64,000 bases of DNA, taken from DATHTS01 sp041940425. GTDB lineage: Bacteria; Acidobacteriota; Blastocatellia; Pyrinomonadales; Pyrinomonadaceae. Location: assembly GCA_041940425.1 (NCBI GenBank), contig JBGTSF010000020.1:1-64000 (forward strand). The letters are read 5' to 3'. The position numbers were made by a program, and so were the translations under genes. The notes beneath the pieces were generated by a model. The model was given only the letters and a program-made list of their open reading frames with translations, had not been told where the DNA came from and did not search any database. Within the stretch, counting starts at the first letter, position 1; the number at the start of each line of letters is the position of its first letter. Shown one piece after another: positions 1-7,974 of this stretch.

Positions 1-2
1 CG

Positions 3-989
3 GGCGCGACTTCTTCAAACGCTTATTCGTTTACCGTCCAGCCGGGAATGAATGTTCTCGATATTTTCGCCGAAGTTGACACCGAAGCCGATGAAGATAC
101 GGGCAATCTGGTCGGCATCCGCGCGACCGCGCCGGACGGAACGTTTTATTCGACGGCGATCGAATATCCGGTGATCGGCACGGACAAACGCCAGATCGTC
201 GTCCAGAATCCGATGCCGGGAACATGGACGCTGGAAGTTCGCGGCGCGCGCGGCTTGACGGCTGTTCCGGGCGTTTCGTCGCCGGTTCAGATCGCCGCGC
301 CCGGTCCGGTTGACGGCACGGTTACGCAGATCAAATACATTCTGCCGAGCATTCCCGACATCAATGGTCATCCGGCGCAAGCCGACATCGAATTCGCGCT
401 CAAAAACCGCGTGATTGATACCTACGCCGACGGCACATTCCGTCCCGACGCGACCGTAACGCGCGAAGACCTTGCGCGTTCGCTCGTTCTGAACAGCTCG
501 CTTCGTCAAAGTTTGGGCGCGAATCCGAAATTTAATGATATTTCGGGCGATCTTTTAAGAATCGGCGAAGCGGTAACGGCGAAGGGCTCGACCAACCGCG
601 ATTACGATTTTGTGCCGACGGGAATGCTGAGTTTTTCGGGAACGACGTTCAATCCGGCAGGCTCGGTCAATCGTCTCGATCTGGCGGTCGCGCTCGTCAA
701 AGCCCTCGGTCACGACGCGCTGGCGCGAAGCAAAGCCAACACGACCGTTACGTCGGGCGGCGTTCCGCTGACCGACAACGCGCAGATTCCGGGCGCGCTT
801 CGCGGCTACGTTCAGGTAGCGATTGACAAAGGCTTGTTCGAAGCGTTTCCGGCTCAGGTGATTCAAATCGCGCCGGGACAATTCCAAGCCGTTCCGGGAC
901 CGCGCTTCGAGCCGAATACGACCGTCAAGCGTTCGGTTTTGGCGACAAAACTCAATATTTATCGCCAATTGTTCACGACCGGCGGGTGA
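3..989 (+). CDS. C-terminal part of a secreted SLH-domain surface protein (5' end outside window)
   Basis: The reading frame is open from base 3, so the internal ATG at 48 is not the true start and the gene begins upstream of the window. The visible part starts with a beta-rich domain ending in a GTWTLEVRG-type strand, as in pre-peptidase C-terminal or proprotein-convertase-like modules. Three S-layer-homology-like segments follow, at about bases 357-500, 600-740 and 770-970. The first has the typical pattern of a helix, a YADGTFRPD turn and a V/TREDLA helix. SLH modules usually anchor exported proteins to the cell surface. The enzymatic domain, if any, lies outside the window; a subtilase is one possibility given the neighbours, but it is not seen. 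The next gene on the same strand begins about 280 bp downstream. Confidence 0.75.
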   Translation, partial: GATSSNAYSFTVQPGMNVLDIFAEVDTEADEDTGNLVGIRATAPDGTFYSTAIEYPVIGTDKRQIVVQNPMPGTWTLEVRGARGLTAVPGVSSPVQIAAPGPVDGTVTQIKYILPSIPDINGHPAQADIEFALKNRVIDTYADGTFRPDATVTREDLARSLVLNSSLRQSLGANPKFNDISGDLLRIGEAVTAKGSTNRDYDFVPTGMLSFSGTTFNPAGSVNRLDLAVALVKALGHDALARSKANTTVTSGGVPLTDNAQIPGALRGYVQVAIDKGLFEAFPAQVIQIAPGQFQAVPGPRFEPNTTVKRSVLATKLNIYRQLFTTGG

Positions 990-1075
990 TGTGAGGGATG
1001 AGGGCAGAGGGATGAGGGATGAGTATGAAGAAAAAGAAAGTTTATCCATCCTTCATCCCTCTGCCCTCTGCCCTC
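990..1075. repeat. Low-complexity GAGGGATGAGG-type array facing its complement
   Basis: Bases 990-1024 are degenerate tandem units of GAGGGATG/GAGGGCA. Bases 1047-1075 carry the complementary CATCCCTCTGCCCTC units, so the transcript can form a long hairpin directly after the SLH gene stop. The architecture matches the arrays at 26417-26556 and 26836-26910, although the unit sequence differs. It may serve as a terminator, but it has no T-tract. Confidence 0.7.
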
Positions 1076-1082
1076 AAAGAAT

Positions 1083-1151
1083 TTCGCCCTACGGGGTAAA
1101 GGGCGAATAAAAGGGCGCGGGAGTGTTATTGAAGGGTTCACTTTCGCGCCC
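1083..1151. other. Two short GC-rich stem-loops in the SLH-M36 spacer
   Basis: TTCGCCC at 1083-1089 pairs with GGGCGAA at 1101-1107. GGGCGCG at 1113-1119 pairs with CGCGCCC at 1145-1151. Neither is followed by a run of T. They occupy the stretch between the low-complexity array and the CTCAAG repeats, and no ORF is credible here. Confidence 0.5.
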
Positions 1152-1154
1152 GAT

Positions 1155-1203
1155 CTCAAGTTAGCCTCAAGTCTTGAAAACGAGCCGTCAAGTCTTTCTC
1201 AAG
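1155..1203 (+). promoter_or_regulatory. CTCAAG direct-repeat operator upstream of the M36 protease
   Basis: CTCAAG boxes start at 1155, 1166 and 1198, and a GTCAAGT box starts at 1187. The spacings are 11, 21 and 11 bp, so all boxes lie on one face of the helix. The same arrangement occurs at 4860-4897 in front of the next protease gene. Direct repeats with an 11-bp pitch are typical of OmpR/PhoB-family response-regulator sites, so a shared activator is inferred. No convincing -10 hexamer could be assigned for this copy. Confidence 0.55.
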
Positions 1204-1268
1204 AGCAGATATTTAAAGTGTAGCCATAAATTGATTTTGAAATTTTTTTAATGAGGAGATTCAGAGAA

Positions 1269-4200
1269 ATGAAACGCAAGGAAGCAAGAAAAGATTCGAT
1301 TATAAAATTAACATCCGCCCTTTTGGTTTGGGCAATTATTATGACGGTTTTGTTTTTTCCGTATGAAAAAAGCGAAGCCGCGATCAATACCGATTCGGTC
1401 GAAAGTTTGACCGATTTTTACAGCCGCGCCGTGCCGGATTACGATCTGAATCTGGCGAGCAATCTAAACAACGTCCGGCAGGCGACGGGCGATCAGCTCA
1501 ACGCTCTGGCGGGACTGAAAGCCGCGGCGAACGCGCCGAATATGACGGTGCGCTGGAACGATTTCGGCGGCTCGCCCGACGTGCTGTATGATTTCGCTTC
1601 CGCGCCGTTTCAGGGAACGGCGGAAGAAGCCGGGCGAGCTTTCATTTCTCAGAACTCCGCTCTGTTCGGCGTTTCGGACTTGAACAACCTGCGCGTGTTC
1701 AGCCAGAAAAGCGCGCTCGGCGGAACGCTGGTCCGTTTCCAGCAGACGTTTAACGGCATTCCCGTCAAACACGGCGGAATCGGTCTGGTTTTGAATAAAA
1801 ACAATCAGGTCATTATGGCTTCCGGTCCGCATTTCAGAAACGTCAGCGTCAATACCGAGCCGACCTTGAGCGCGGAACAGGCGAAAGCGGCGGCAACTGC
1901 CGATTTGAACCGGTTTGCCGTCAATATTCCGGGCGCGGTTTCGAATCTTCTGCAAAACGCTCTCGGAATCATCAACGAACAGACAAGCGCGATCAACAGC
2001 GTCGAGCCGCATCTCGGAATTTACCCGACGGCTGACGGTTTTCGTCTGGTTTACAACGTGGCGAAATTTTCGAACAATCCGTTCGGCTTGTATATGGTTT
2101 CGGTTGACGCGCACACCGGCGAGATCGTCGCGCGTCAGGATTTTCTGAATTTCCAAGCCGTTCCGGGACAGGAAACGGCGGACATTTATCCGAAATACCC
2201 GGCTATCACGCAGGAACTCAAAGATCAGGGAATAATCAGCGACTGTAACGGAACGCCATGCGGACAAGAGCGCGTAACTCTTCGCGCCTTCGATCCGTCA
2301 AACCGCGTAAGCGGCTTGAACGGAACTCTGACCGGCACGCATGCGCTTGTCAACAACGCACTTCCGACCAAACAGCCGTTCGCGCAAGCCGCGCTCGGAA
2401 CGTGGCATTTCCGTCAGAACAACCCGACCGGATTTGAAGCGCGAACCAACGAGCAGGATCATTTCGCCGAACCCGCCGAGCATCAGGACGAGATCAACGC
2501 ATTTTTCTTCGTTACTTACCTGCTTGAATATGTTGATTATATTCATATCGGCGGCGACCCGACGACCTTCGGCAATCAGGGAAGTTTCCCGGACGATTAC
2601 CCGAACAAAACGATCCCGCTTCCGGCGACCGTTCATATCCCGGATGTCATTACGCCGATTGCCGGCGGCAGTTATCCGCCCGCGACCGATCCCGAATTCG
2701 CACAGAAAGTTCTCGGTCTCGACAATGCGTTCGCACTGAATCTGACCAGCCTGATCGAAGAAGTAACGGCATCGAAATCGCCCGTCGTCGTCAACCCGAC
2801 GTTTTACGGACACGGCTTTTTATTTAACGATACCGCGCTCGAAGGAACCGTCCCGTATCACGAAGGAATGCACGCCATCACCAGCCCGATCGCCGGACTC
2901 GAAGGCAGTATCGAAGGCTCGGCGCTCAACGAAGGACAAGCCGATATGTGGGCGTTTACGATTACCGACAACGATTCGCTCGGCGATTATGTAGTTAATG
3001 CTTACAGACTGCGCCAGCGTTTCCGCGAGCTGAACCGCGATCCCGATTCGATCGCGTATATCCGCAGCGCGCGTTCGACCTTGAAGTATTCCGACATCGG
3101 AACGTGGAGCAACGGGCAGTTTGAAGAACACTATGACGGCGAAATCTATATGTCAACGATGTGGGACATCCGCGAAATGTTCAACCGGATGTATCCGCAG
3201 ACGACCGGCTTCCGCCGACCGCAGCCGAAAGACGGCGCGCCGCAGAAAGTCATCACGAAAGGAACGAACATCTTTGAACGCGACTTTTTAGGCTCGATGT
3301 ATATTCTCGGCACGACCGCGCCGGACACGATGGTCAAAGCGCGCGACGCGATGATCGTCGCCGACCAGATGCTCTATTCGACCGATCCGACCGACGCCGA
3401 CGCGCCCGGCAAACACCGCGCGATGATCGAACAGGTTTTCGCCGCCAAGGAACTCGGCATCAACGCCGTTGAGGTGACGGGCGGAAAAGCGACCATCTCG
3501 ACGCAGGTTTCGCACTTTGCCGGAAACCAAGCCGCGCCTTCGGTGCCGTCGAATGTTTCGGTAATGCCGGCTTCGGCTCGCTCGAACCGCGTTTCGTGGA
3601 ATGCCGTTTCGGGCGCGACCGCTTATCAGGTTTTGAAACGCAAGATCGGCAATGCCGGTGTGCGCGAACAAAACGGCGAACGCGCATTTAACGACGGCGA
3701 CGAATCAACGACCGGCTTTCGCCACGTTGCGTTTGTTGACGGAAATCAGCTTTCGTTTGAAGACAAAGGCAAAATTCAGGAAGTTTTCGCGCCCGCAGGT
3801 TTGAACAATCTGTTTGACAGCGAATATGCAGTGAGAGCAATCGGCGTTAATTCGACCGGACAGCTTGGCTGGTCTGCTCTGTCGGGTTCGGTTCGTCCGA
3901 CGACGCAGAGACAGGACTTGACGACGCAGATTGATTCGGCGATCTCGAACGTTTCGTTCTCGAACGGTGTGTTCGCTTTCGATAATAAATTGACGAATGC
4001 GCGCGGCGCGTTCTCGTTCGACCAAACGGTTTACGCTCCGATCGAATTCCAGATCACGAGCATTTCCAGCCCGACCGTGACGGTCAGAAACGCCGACGCG
4101 AACGGCAATACCTTTATCTACAATCAATCGCTCGCTCTCGGCGCGACTTCAAACGCGAAACGCTTTGAATTTAACAACCCGATGGCGCAGCTCTTTACCT

Positions 4201-4796
4201 TCGACGCGAAGATTTACGCCAACGCGTTTGCCGGTTCGATGGGCGGCACGGGTTCACAGCCGGGCGACGGCACGAGCAATCCGCCCGCGCCGGTTTCCTA
4301 TTCGTTCTTTAACGAAACGCACACCGGAACGCTCGTCTTCGGCGAGCCGACGGCGACCGTCGGCGACAGCGCGACGTGGGGCGATCCGGCGTTCAAGGGA
4401 ATTACGTGGGACGAAATCGCCATCACGACCAAATCCGACGCTCTGTTCCTCGAAGCCAATCTGAGTTCATTGACCGCGATTGATATGGACTTCGAACTTC
4501 GCACGACGGACGGACAGATTCTCTCGTCGTCAGCCGGTTTCACGGCGACCGAAAGAGTTTCCGCGCCCGTCCAGCCGAACACGACATACATTCTGCGTGT
4601 CAACGGATTCGCGCACGGTCCGGCGGATTACACGATTGCCGTCAAGCAGTTCCTGCCGAGCGGTTCGCCGAACGCCAACGACGGCACAGCCGGAACAAGC
4701 TCGCCGACCGGCGGCACGAGCGGCATCGTTTCCAGAATGGTTCGCTTTACGGTCAATCCCGTAACCAAGAGCGTAACCTTCAAGCTCCTCAAGTAA
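1269..4796 (+). CDS. Secreted M36 (fungalysin-like) zinc metalloprotease
   Basis: The product is about 1175 residues. An N-terminal hydrophobic helix (ALLVWAIIMTVLFF) serves as signal peptide. An FTP-like propeptide region follows, with repeated VxxxxGxPVxxGGI-type strands. The catalytic domain has the zinc motif HEGMH at residues 531-535 and the third ligand in NEGQAD (Glu555), the spacing expected for M36. A fibronectin-III-like domain starting near PSVPSNVSVMP and C-terminal beta domains follow. It is predicted to degrade extracellular protein. ATG 1269 is preferred over the in-frame ATG 1251 because the GAGGAG ribosome binding site at 1253-1258 lies inside that extension. CTCAAG repeats upstream link its control to the S8 protease that follows. 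Confidence 0.88.
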   Translation: MKRKEARKDSIIKLTSALLVWAIIMTVLFFPYEKSEAAINTDSVESLTDFYSRAVPDYDLNLASNLNNVRQATGDQLNALAGLKAAANAPNMTVRWNDFGGSPDVLYDFASAPFQGTAEEAGRAFISQNSALFGVSDLNNLRVFSQKSALGGTLVRFQQTFNGIPVKHGGIGLVLNKNNQVIMASGPHFRNVSVNTEPTLSAEQAKAAATADLNRFAVNIPGAVSNLLQNALGIINEQTSAINSVEPHLGIYPTADGFRLVYNVAKFSNNPFGLYMVSVDAHTGEIVARQDFLNFQAVPGQETADIYPKYPAITQELKDQGIISDCNGTPCGQERVTLRAFDPSNRVSGLNGTLTGTHALVNNALPTKQPFAQAALGTWHFRQNNPTGFEARTNEQDHFAEPAEHQDEINAFFFVTYLLEYVDYIHIGGDPTTFGNQGSFPDDYPNKTIPLPATVHIPDVITPIAGGSYPPATDPEFAQKVLGLDNAFALNLTSLIEEVTASKSPVVVNPTFYGHGFLFNDTALEGTVPYHEGMHAITSPIAGLEGSIEGSALNEGQADMWAFTITDNDSLGDYVVNAYRLRQRFRELNRDPDSIAYIRSARSTLKYSDIGTWSNGQFEEHYDGEIYMSTMWDIREMFNRMYPQTTGFRRPQPKDGAPQKVITKGTNIFERDFLGSMYILGTTAPDTMVKARDAMIVADQMLYSTDPTDADAPGKHRAMIEQVFAAKELGINAVEVTGGKATISTQVSHFAGNQAAPSVPSNVSVMPASARSNRVSWNAVSGATAYQVLKRKIGNAGVREQNGERAFNDGDESTTGFRHVAFVDGNQLSFEDKGKIQEVFAPAGLNNLFDSEYAVRAIGVNSTGQLGWSALSGSVRPTTQRQDLTTQIDSAISNVSFSNGVFAFDNKLTNARGAFSFDQTVYAPIEFQITSISSPTVTVRNADANGNTFIYNQSLALGATSNAKRFEFNNPMAQLFTFDAKIYANAFAGSMGGTGSQPGDGTSNPPAPVSYSFFNETHTGTLVFGEPTATVGDSATWGDPAFKGITWDEIAITTKSDALFLEANLSSLTAIDMDFELRTTDGQILSSSAGFTATERVSAPVQPNTTYILRVNGFAHGPADYTIAVKQFLPSGSPNANDGTAGTSSPTGGTSGIVSRMVRFTVNPVTKSVTFKLLK

Positions 4797-4818
4797 TTTG
4801 AGGCTGAAAACAAAGGGG

Positions 4819-4854
4819 AAAAGCGAATCGGACCAAAAATCCGGTTCGCTTTTT
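4819..4854 (+). terminator. Rho-independent terminator after the M36 gene
   Basis: A 14-bp stem with one mismatch (arms 4819-4832 and 4840-4853) and a 7-base loop ends in a T-tract, 22 bp after the stop codon. Confidence 0.8.
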
Positions 4855-4859
4855 AATAT

Positions 4860-4919
4860 TTCAAGTTTTCTCAAGTTTCGCTCAAGTAAATCTCAAGCCT
4901 TGAAGTGTAACTTTACAAT
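4860..4919 (+). promoter_or_regulatory. CTCAAG direct-repeat operator and promoter of the S8 protease
   Basis: Four boxes, TTCAAGT, CTCAAGT, CTCAAGT and CTCAAG, start at 4860, 4870, 4881 and 4892, a spacing of 10-11 bp. A good -10 hexamer, TACAAT, lies at 4914-4919. The -35 position 17 bp upstream coincides with the last CTCAAG box rather than with a TTGACA match. This is the layout of promoters at which a PhoB-type activator substitutes for the -35 element. The identity of the activator is unknown. Confidence 0.6.
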
Positions 4920-4955
4920 CAGAGCAATAGAAAAGATTTTTGAGGAGCGAAAAAG

Positions 4956-7343
4956 ATGAAAAAATTATTTTACGTTATAGCGACATTGGTTCTGGTTCTG
5001 AGTATGCAGGCGGTTTTACTCGCCGCGCCGAAAGTTGACGCATTGCTGAACAATCAGGTCAGCGCCGCGCCGCTGTCATTAACGCCGGTTGTTATTACTT
5101 TTAACAATAAACCGACGAGCGCGGATTTTCTGATGCTGCGTTCGCTCGGCATCACGGGCGGCTATAAAACGCGCGAACTGCCGATGGTTTTGACTTTAGT
5201 CAATAAAACGCAGTTGAACGCTTTGAAACAAAAAAACAATATCCGCTCGCTCTATGCCAACCGCATTTTTCGCTCATTTAACAACGAAAGCCGGAAATTT
5301 ATCGGCGTTGAAAATCTCGTCCGCGATCTGGACGTTACGGCGCGCCTGCAGACGGGCATGCCGGTTTCGGGAAAAAACATCGGCATCTCGTATATTGATA
5401 CGGGCATTGACGCGACGCATCCCGATCTGAAACTAGGCGAAAACGTCATTCAGAACGTCTTTTTCCCGACCGCCGAGATTCCTTTAAACTTTCCCGCAGA
5501 CTTTTTCCCGATAGTCCCCGTTGAGAACGTGCCGATCAGTGACGTGGAGGGCGGACACGGCACGTTCGGCGCGGCGATCACCGCCGGAACGGGCGCGGCT
5601 TCGGGCGGTTTTTACGCCGGAGTCGCTCCCGGCGCAAAGCTCATCGGTCTGACAGCCGGAAACGATGTCGGTCTTTCGACCTTCGCCATCGTTCAGGCGA
5701 TGGACTACACTCTGTCGAATCAGTTTCGCTACAATATCCGAGTCTGCAACAATTCCTACGGCACGACGCTCGCCGATCTGCCGTATGATCCGAATGATCC
5801 TATCAACACGGCGACCCGCGAGATGCACGATAGAAATATCACGGTCGTCTTTGCCGCCGGAAACGACGGCGACGCGCCCGATATGATCAATCCGTTTTCG
5901 GTCGCCCCGTGGGTTATCTCGGTTGCGGCAGGCGAAAAACGCGGTCTCGGAACGCCGGCTGACTTTTCGTCGCGCGGCAACGACAACGGTACGGGAACGG
6001 ACACGCCGGGACAGCCCGCCGACCCCGACGCATTGCCTAACTTGCGCCCCGACCTGATCGGTTCGGGCGTGGACATCAAATCCGCCCGCTCGAAAGCGCC
6101 GGGCGTGACGAACGTCGCCGGAACGATCCCGATCTTTGTCGGCGCGAACGATCTGACGACGATTCCGCCCGCTTATCTGCCGTATTACACGACTTCGCGC
6201 GGAACGAGTTTTTCGACGCCGCAGGTTTCGGGCGTGGTCGCGCTGATGATGGAAGCCAATCCGCTTTTAACGCCTGATGAAGTCGTTACAATTTTGCGCC
6301 AGACCGCCAACCCGATGCCGTATGAAGAAAGAGTCGTCGGCGCGGGATATGTTGACGCGCACAATGCGGTTCGCGCCGCGCTTCAACTTTCGGGCGTTCC
6401 GCATCCGGCGAATCTTTTCCCGGTTGACGATCCGAACGCTCCGCAGGTCGTTGACGCGAGAGACGACCAGCTCGGCACGACCGCGCAGGACATTATCTCG
6501 GCGAATTTCAGATACAGCGCGGCTACGAATCAATTAATTTACACTCTGACGGTTGCCGATCTTTCGGTCACAACGCCGAATATGCGCTGGACTCTGACTT
6601 CGGCTTTCGGACAGACAAAAGTTTTCGTTACGGCTTCGATCGAAGAACTGGCGACAACCTACGAATACGGAAAGATCACGACCTTAGCGACCGGCACGCA
6701 GAATCAGGAAACGATCGGCGCGGCTGATTCGGGCGAGATCGTCGGCAACCAGATCATCATCAAACTCAGTTTGGACAAGATCAATGCGGCGGTCGGAAGC
6801 AATGTTCTCGGCACTGTCTCGACCGGAACGGATGTCAAAGCGCAGATCATGATCGGCTCGTCTCTGAGCGGCGGATTATTGCTCGCTTCGGATACGGCGA
6901 CCGGCTCGGATTTCAATGTCAGCGACAACCAGACAAATCCGACGCCGACACCGACACCGACTCCGACCGAAACGCCGACGCCGACGCCGACGCCTGAACC
7001 GACGGCAACGCCGAATCCGACACCTGAACCGACACCCGCGCCGCAGGCGAATAACGGCAGGTTTGAAGAGCGTTATTCGGACACCATCCACGTCGGTCAG
7101 CAGTCGGTCGAGATCGGTTTCAGCGTCAGAAGCAATTATCTCGACGCGCAGATCAATCAAAATCACGGCAACCAGCAGATTTATTTTGAACTTCTGGACG
7201 AAAGCGGCAACGTCATCGCCGTCGCTTCCGACCGGAAAATTCTGCTCCAAAATCTGACGCCCGGAAATTACATCTATCGCGTGCGAGGCAATGTAGCGAA
7301 GGCAGTTGATTTCACGATCAAGAGCGGTCAGGGAAGAGACTAA
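4956..7343 (+). CDS. Secreted S8 (subtilisin-family) serine protease
   Basis: The product is 795 residues with a signal peptide (KKLFYVIATLVLVLSMQAVLLA). The catalytic triad is readable: Asp148 in YIDTGID, His201 in GGHGTFG and Ser418 in GTSFSTPQ. An inhibitor-I9-like propeptide probably covers residues 40-110. After the protease domain comes a beta domain, then a Pro/Thr-rich linker at about residues 660-695 made of PT repeats, then a C-terminal beta domain resembling PPC modules. The start is supported by GAGGAG about 10 bases upstream. The gene follows the M36 protease on the same strand but has its own promoter and the same CTCAAG operator, suggesting co-regulation rather than a simple operon. 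Confidence 0.92.
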   Translation: MKKLFYVIATLVLVLSMQAVLLAAPKVDALLNNQVSAAPLSLTPVVITFNNKPTSADFLMLRSLGITGGYKTRELPMVLTLVNKTQLNALKQKNNIRSLYANRIFRSFNNESRKFIGVENLVRDLDVTARLQTGMPVSGKNIGISYIDTGIDATHPDLKLGENVIQNVFFPTAEIPLNFPADFFPIVPVENVPISDVEGGHGTFGAAITAGTGAASGGFYAGVAPGAKLIGLTAGNDVGLSTFAIVQAMDYTLSNQFRYNIRVCNNSYGTTLADLPYDPNDPINTATREMHDRNITVVFAAGNDGDAPDMINPFSVAPWVISVAAGEKRGLGTPADFSSRGNDNGTGTDTPGQPADPDALPNLRPDLIGSGVDIKSARSKAPGVTNVAGTIPIFVGANDLTTIPPAYLPYYTTSRGTSFSTPQVSGVVALMMEANPLLTPDEVVTILRQTANPMPYEERVVGAGYVDAHNAVRAALQLSGVPHPANLFPVDDPNAPQVVDARDDQLGTTAQDIISANFRYSAATNQLIYTLTVADLSVTTPNMRWTLTSAFGQTKVFVTASIEELATTYEYGKITTLATGTQNQETIGAADSGEIVGNQIIIKLSLDKINAAVGSNVLGTVSTGTDVKAQIMIGSSLSGGLLLASDTATGSDFNVSDNQTNPTPTPTPTPTETPTPTPTPEPTATPNPTPEPTPAPQANNGRFEERYSDTIHVGQQSVEIGFSVRSNYLDAQINQNHGNQQIYFELLDESGNVIAVASDRKILLQNLTPGNYIYRVRGNVAKAVDFTIKSGQGRD

Positions 7344-7360
7344 ACAATAGGCAAAAAACT

Positions 7361-7403
7361 AAAAAAGTCTGCTATATTCGTTTTGAATACGGCAGACTTT
7401 TTT
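7361..7403 (+). terminator. Terminator hairpin of the S8 gene, abutting the next start codon
   Basis: Perfect 12-bp arms, AAAAAAGTCTGC at 7361-7372 and GCAGACTTTTTT at 7392-7403, with a 19-base loop. The last T is immediately followed by the ATG of the next gene at 7404. Confidence 0.75.
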
Positions 7404-7892
7404 ATGTCCGAAAAATATTACGAATTTGTAACCGTCTGGCGATTTGACGCGCCGATTGAAGAAGTTTGGAAGGAAATCAAAAATTCCGAAACGTGGAGCG
7501 ATTGGTGGCGCGGCGTTTTAAAGGTCGAAAAATTAAAAGACGGCGACGCTGACGGCATTGGCGCGGTTCACCGTTCAACGTGGAAAAGCGCGCTTCCGTA
7601 TAAATTGATTTTCGATTCGGAAACGGTTCGCGTCGAAAAGCCGAATCTCATCGAAGTCCGCGCCTTCGGCGAACTTAGCGGGCGGGGAATCTGGACTTTA
7701 ACGGCGGAAAATGAAAATACGACGCGCATGCAATACGATTGGAAAGTAAAAACGACGAAAGCGTGGATGAATTTTCTCTCGCCATTTGCAAAACCTTTTT
7801 TCCGCTGGAATCACGACGTAATTATGAATTGGGGCGGCAAAGGTTTGGCAAAGAAATTAAATTGCAGATTGCTTGAATCAAAAGAAAATTAG
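7404..7892 (+). CDS. SRPBCC (START/polyketide-cyclase fold) family protein
   Basis: The product is 162 residues with a typical SRPBCC opening: a first strand ending in WRFDAPIEEVWKEI, then ETWSDWWRGV, and a later GRGIWTLT strand. Such proteins bind hydrophobic ligands in a helix-grip cavity, and some are cyclases or hydrolases; the substrate here is unknown. ATG 7404 is chosen over the TTG at 7383 because the homologous fold begins at SEKYYEF. No Shine-Dalgarno sequence is present, since the upstream bases form the second arm of a terminator. The gene converges with the radical SAM gene on the other strand, and the stop codon lies inside the inverted repeat at 7889-7968. Confidence 0.75.
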   Translation: MSEKYYEFVTVWRFDAPIEEVWKEIKNSETWSDWWRGVLKVEKLKDGDADGIGAVHRSTWKSALPYKLIFDSETVRVEKPNLIEVRAFGELSGRGIWTLTAENENTTRMQYDWKVKTTKAWMNFLSPFAKPFFRWNHDVIMNWGGKGLAKKLNCRLLESKEN

Positions 7893-7968
7893 CCGCGAAC
7901 AAACACGAAACTTCACGAAAAATAATTAAAAAGAACTTTCGTGTTTTTTCGTGTTTTTTCGTGGCTAA
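7889..7968. repeat. Inverted CACGAAA-type repeat between convergent genes
   Basis: Arm 7889-7920 (TTAGCCGCGAA..CACGAAA) pairs imperfectly with arm 7937-7968 (TTTCGTG repeated, then GTGGCTAA). Both ends are AT-rich, so it can act as a bidirectional terminator. A fragment of similar sequence (ACGCGAAAAGACACGAAG) lies near 40267-40285, which suggests a dispersed family. Confidence 0.65.
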
Positions 7969-7974
7969 AAAATT

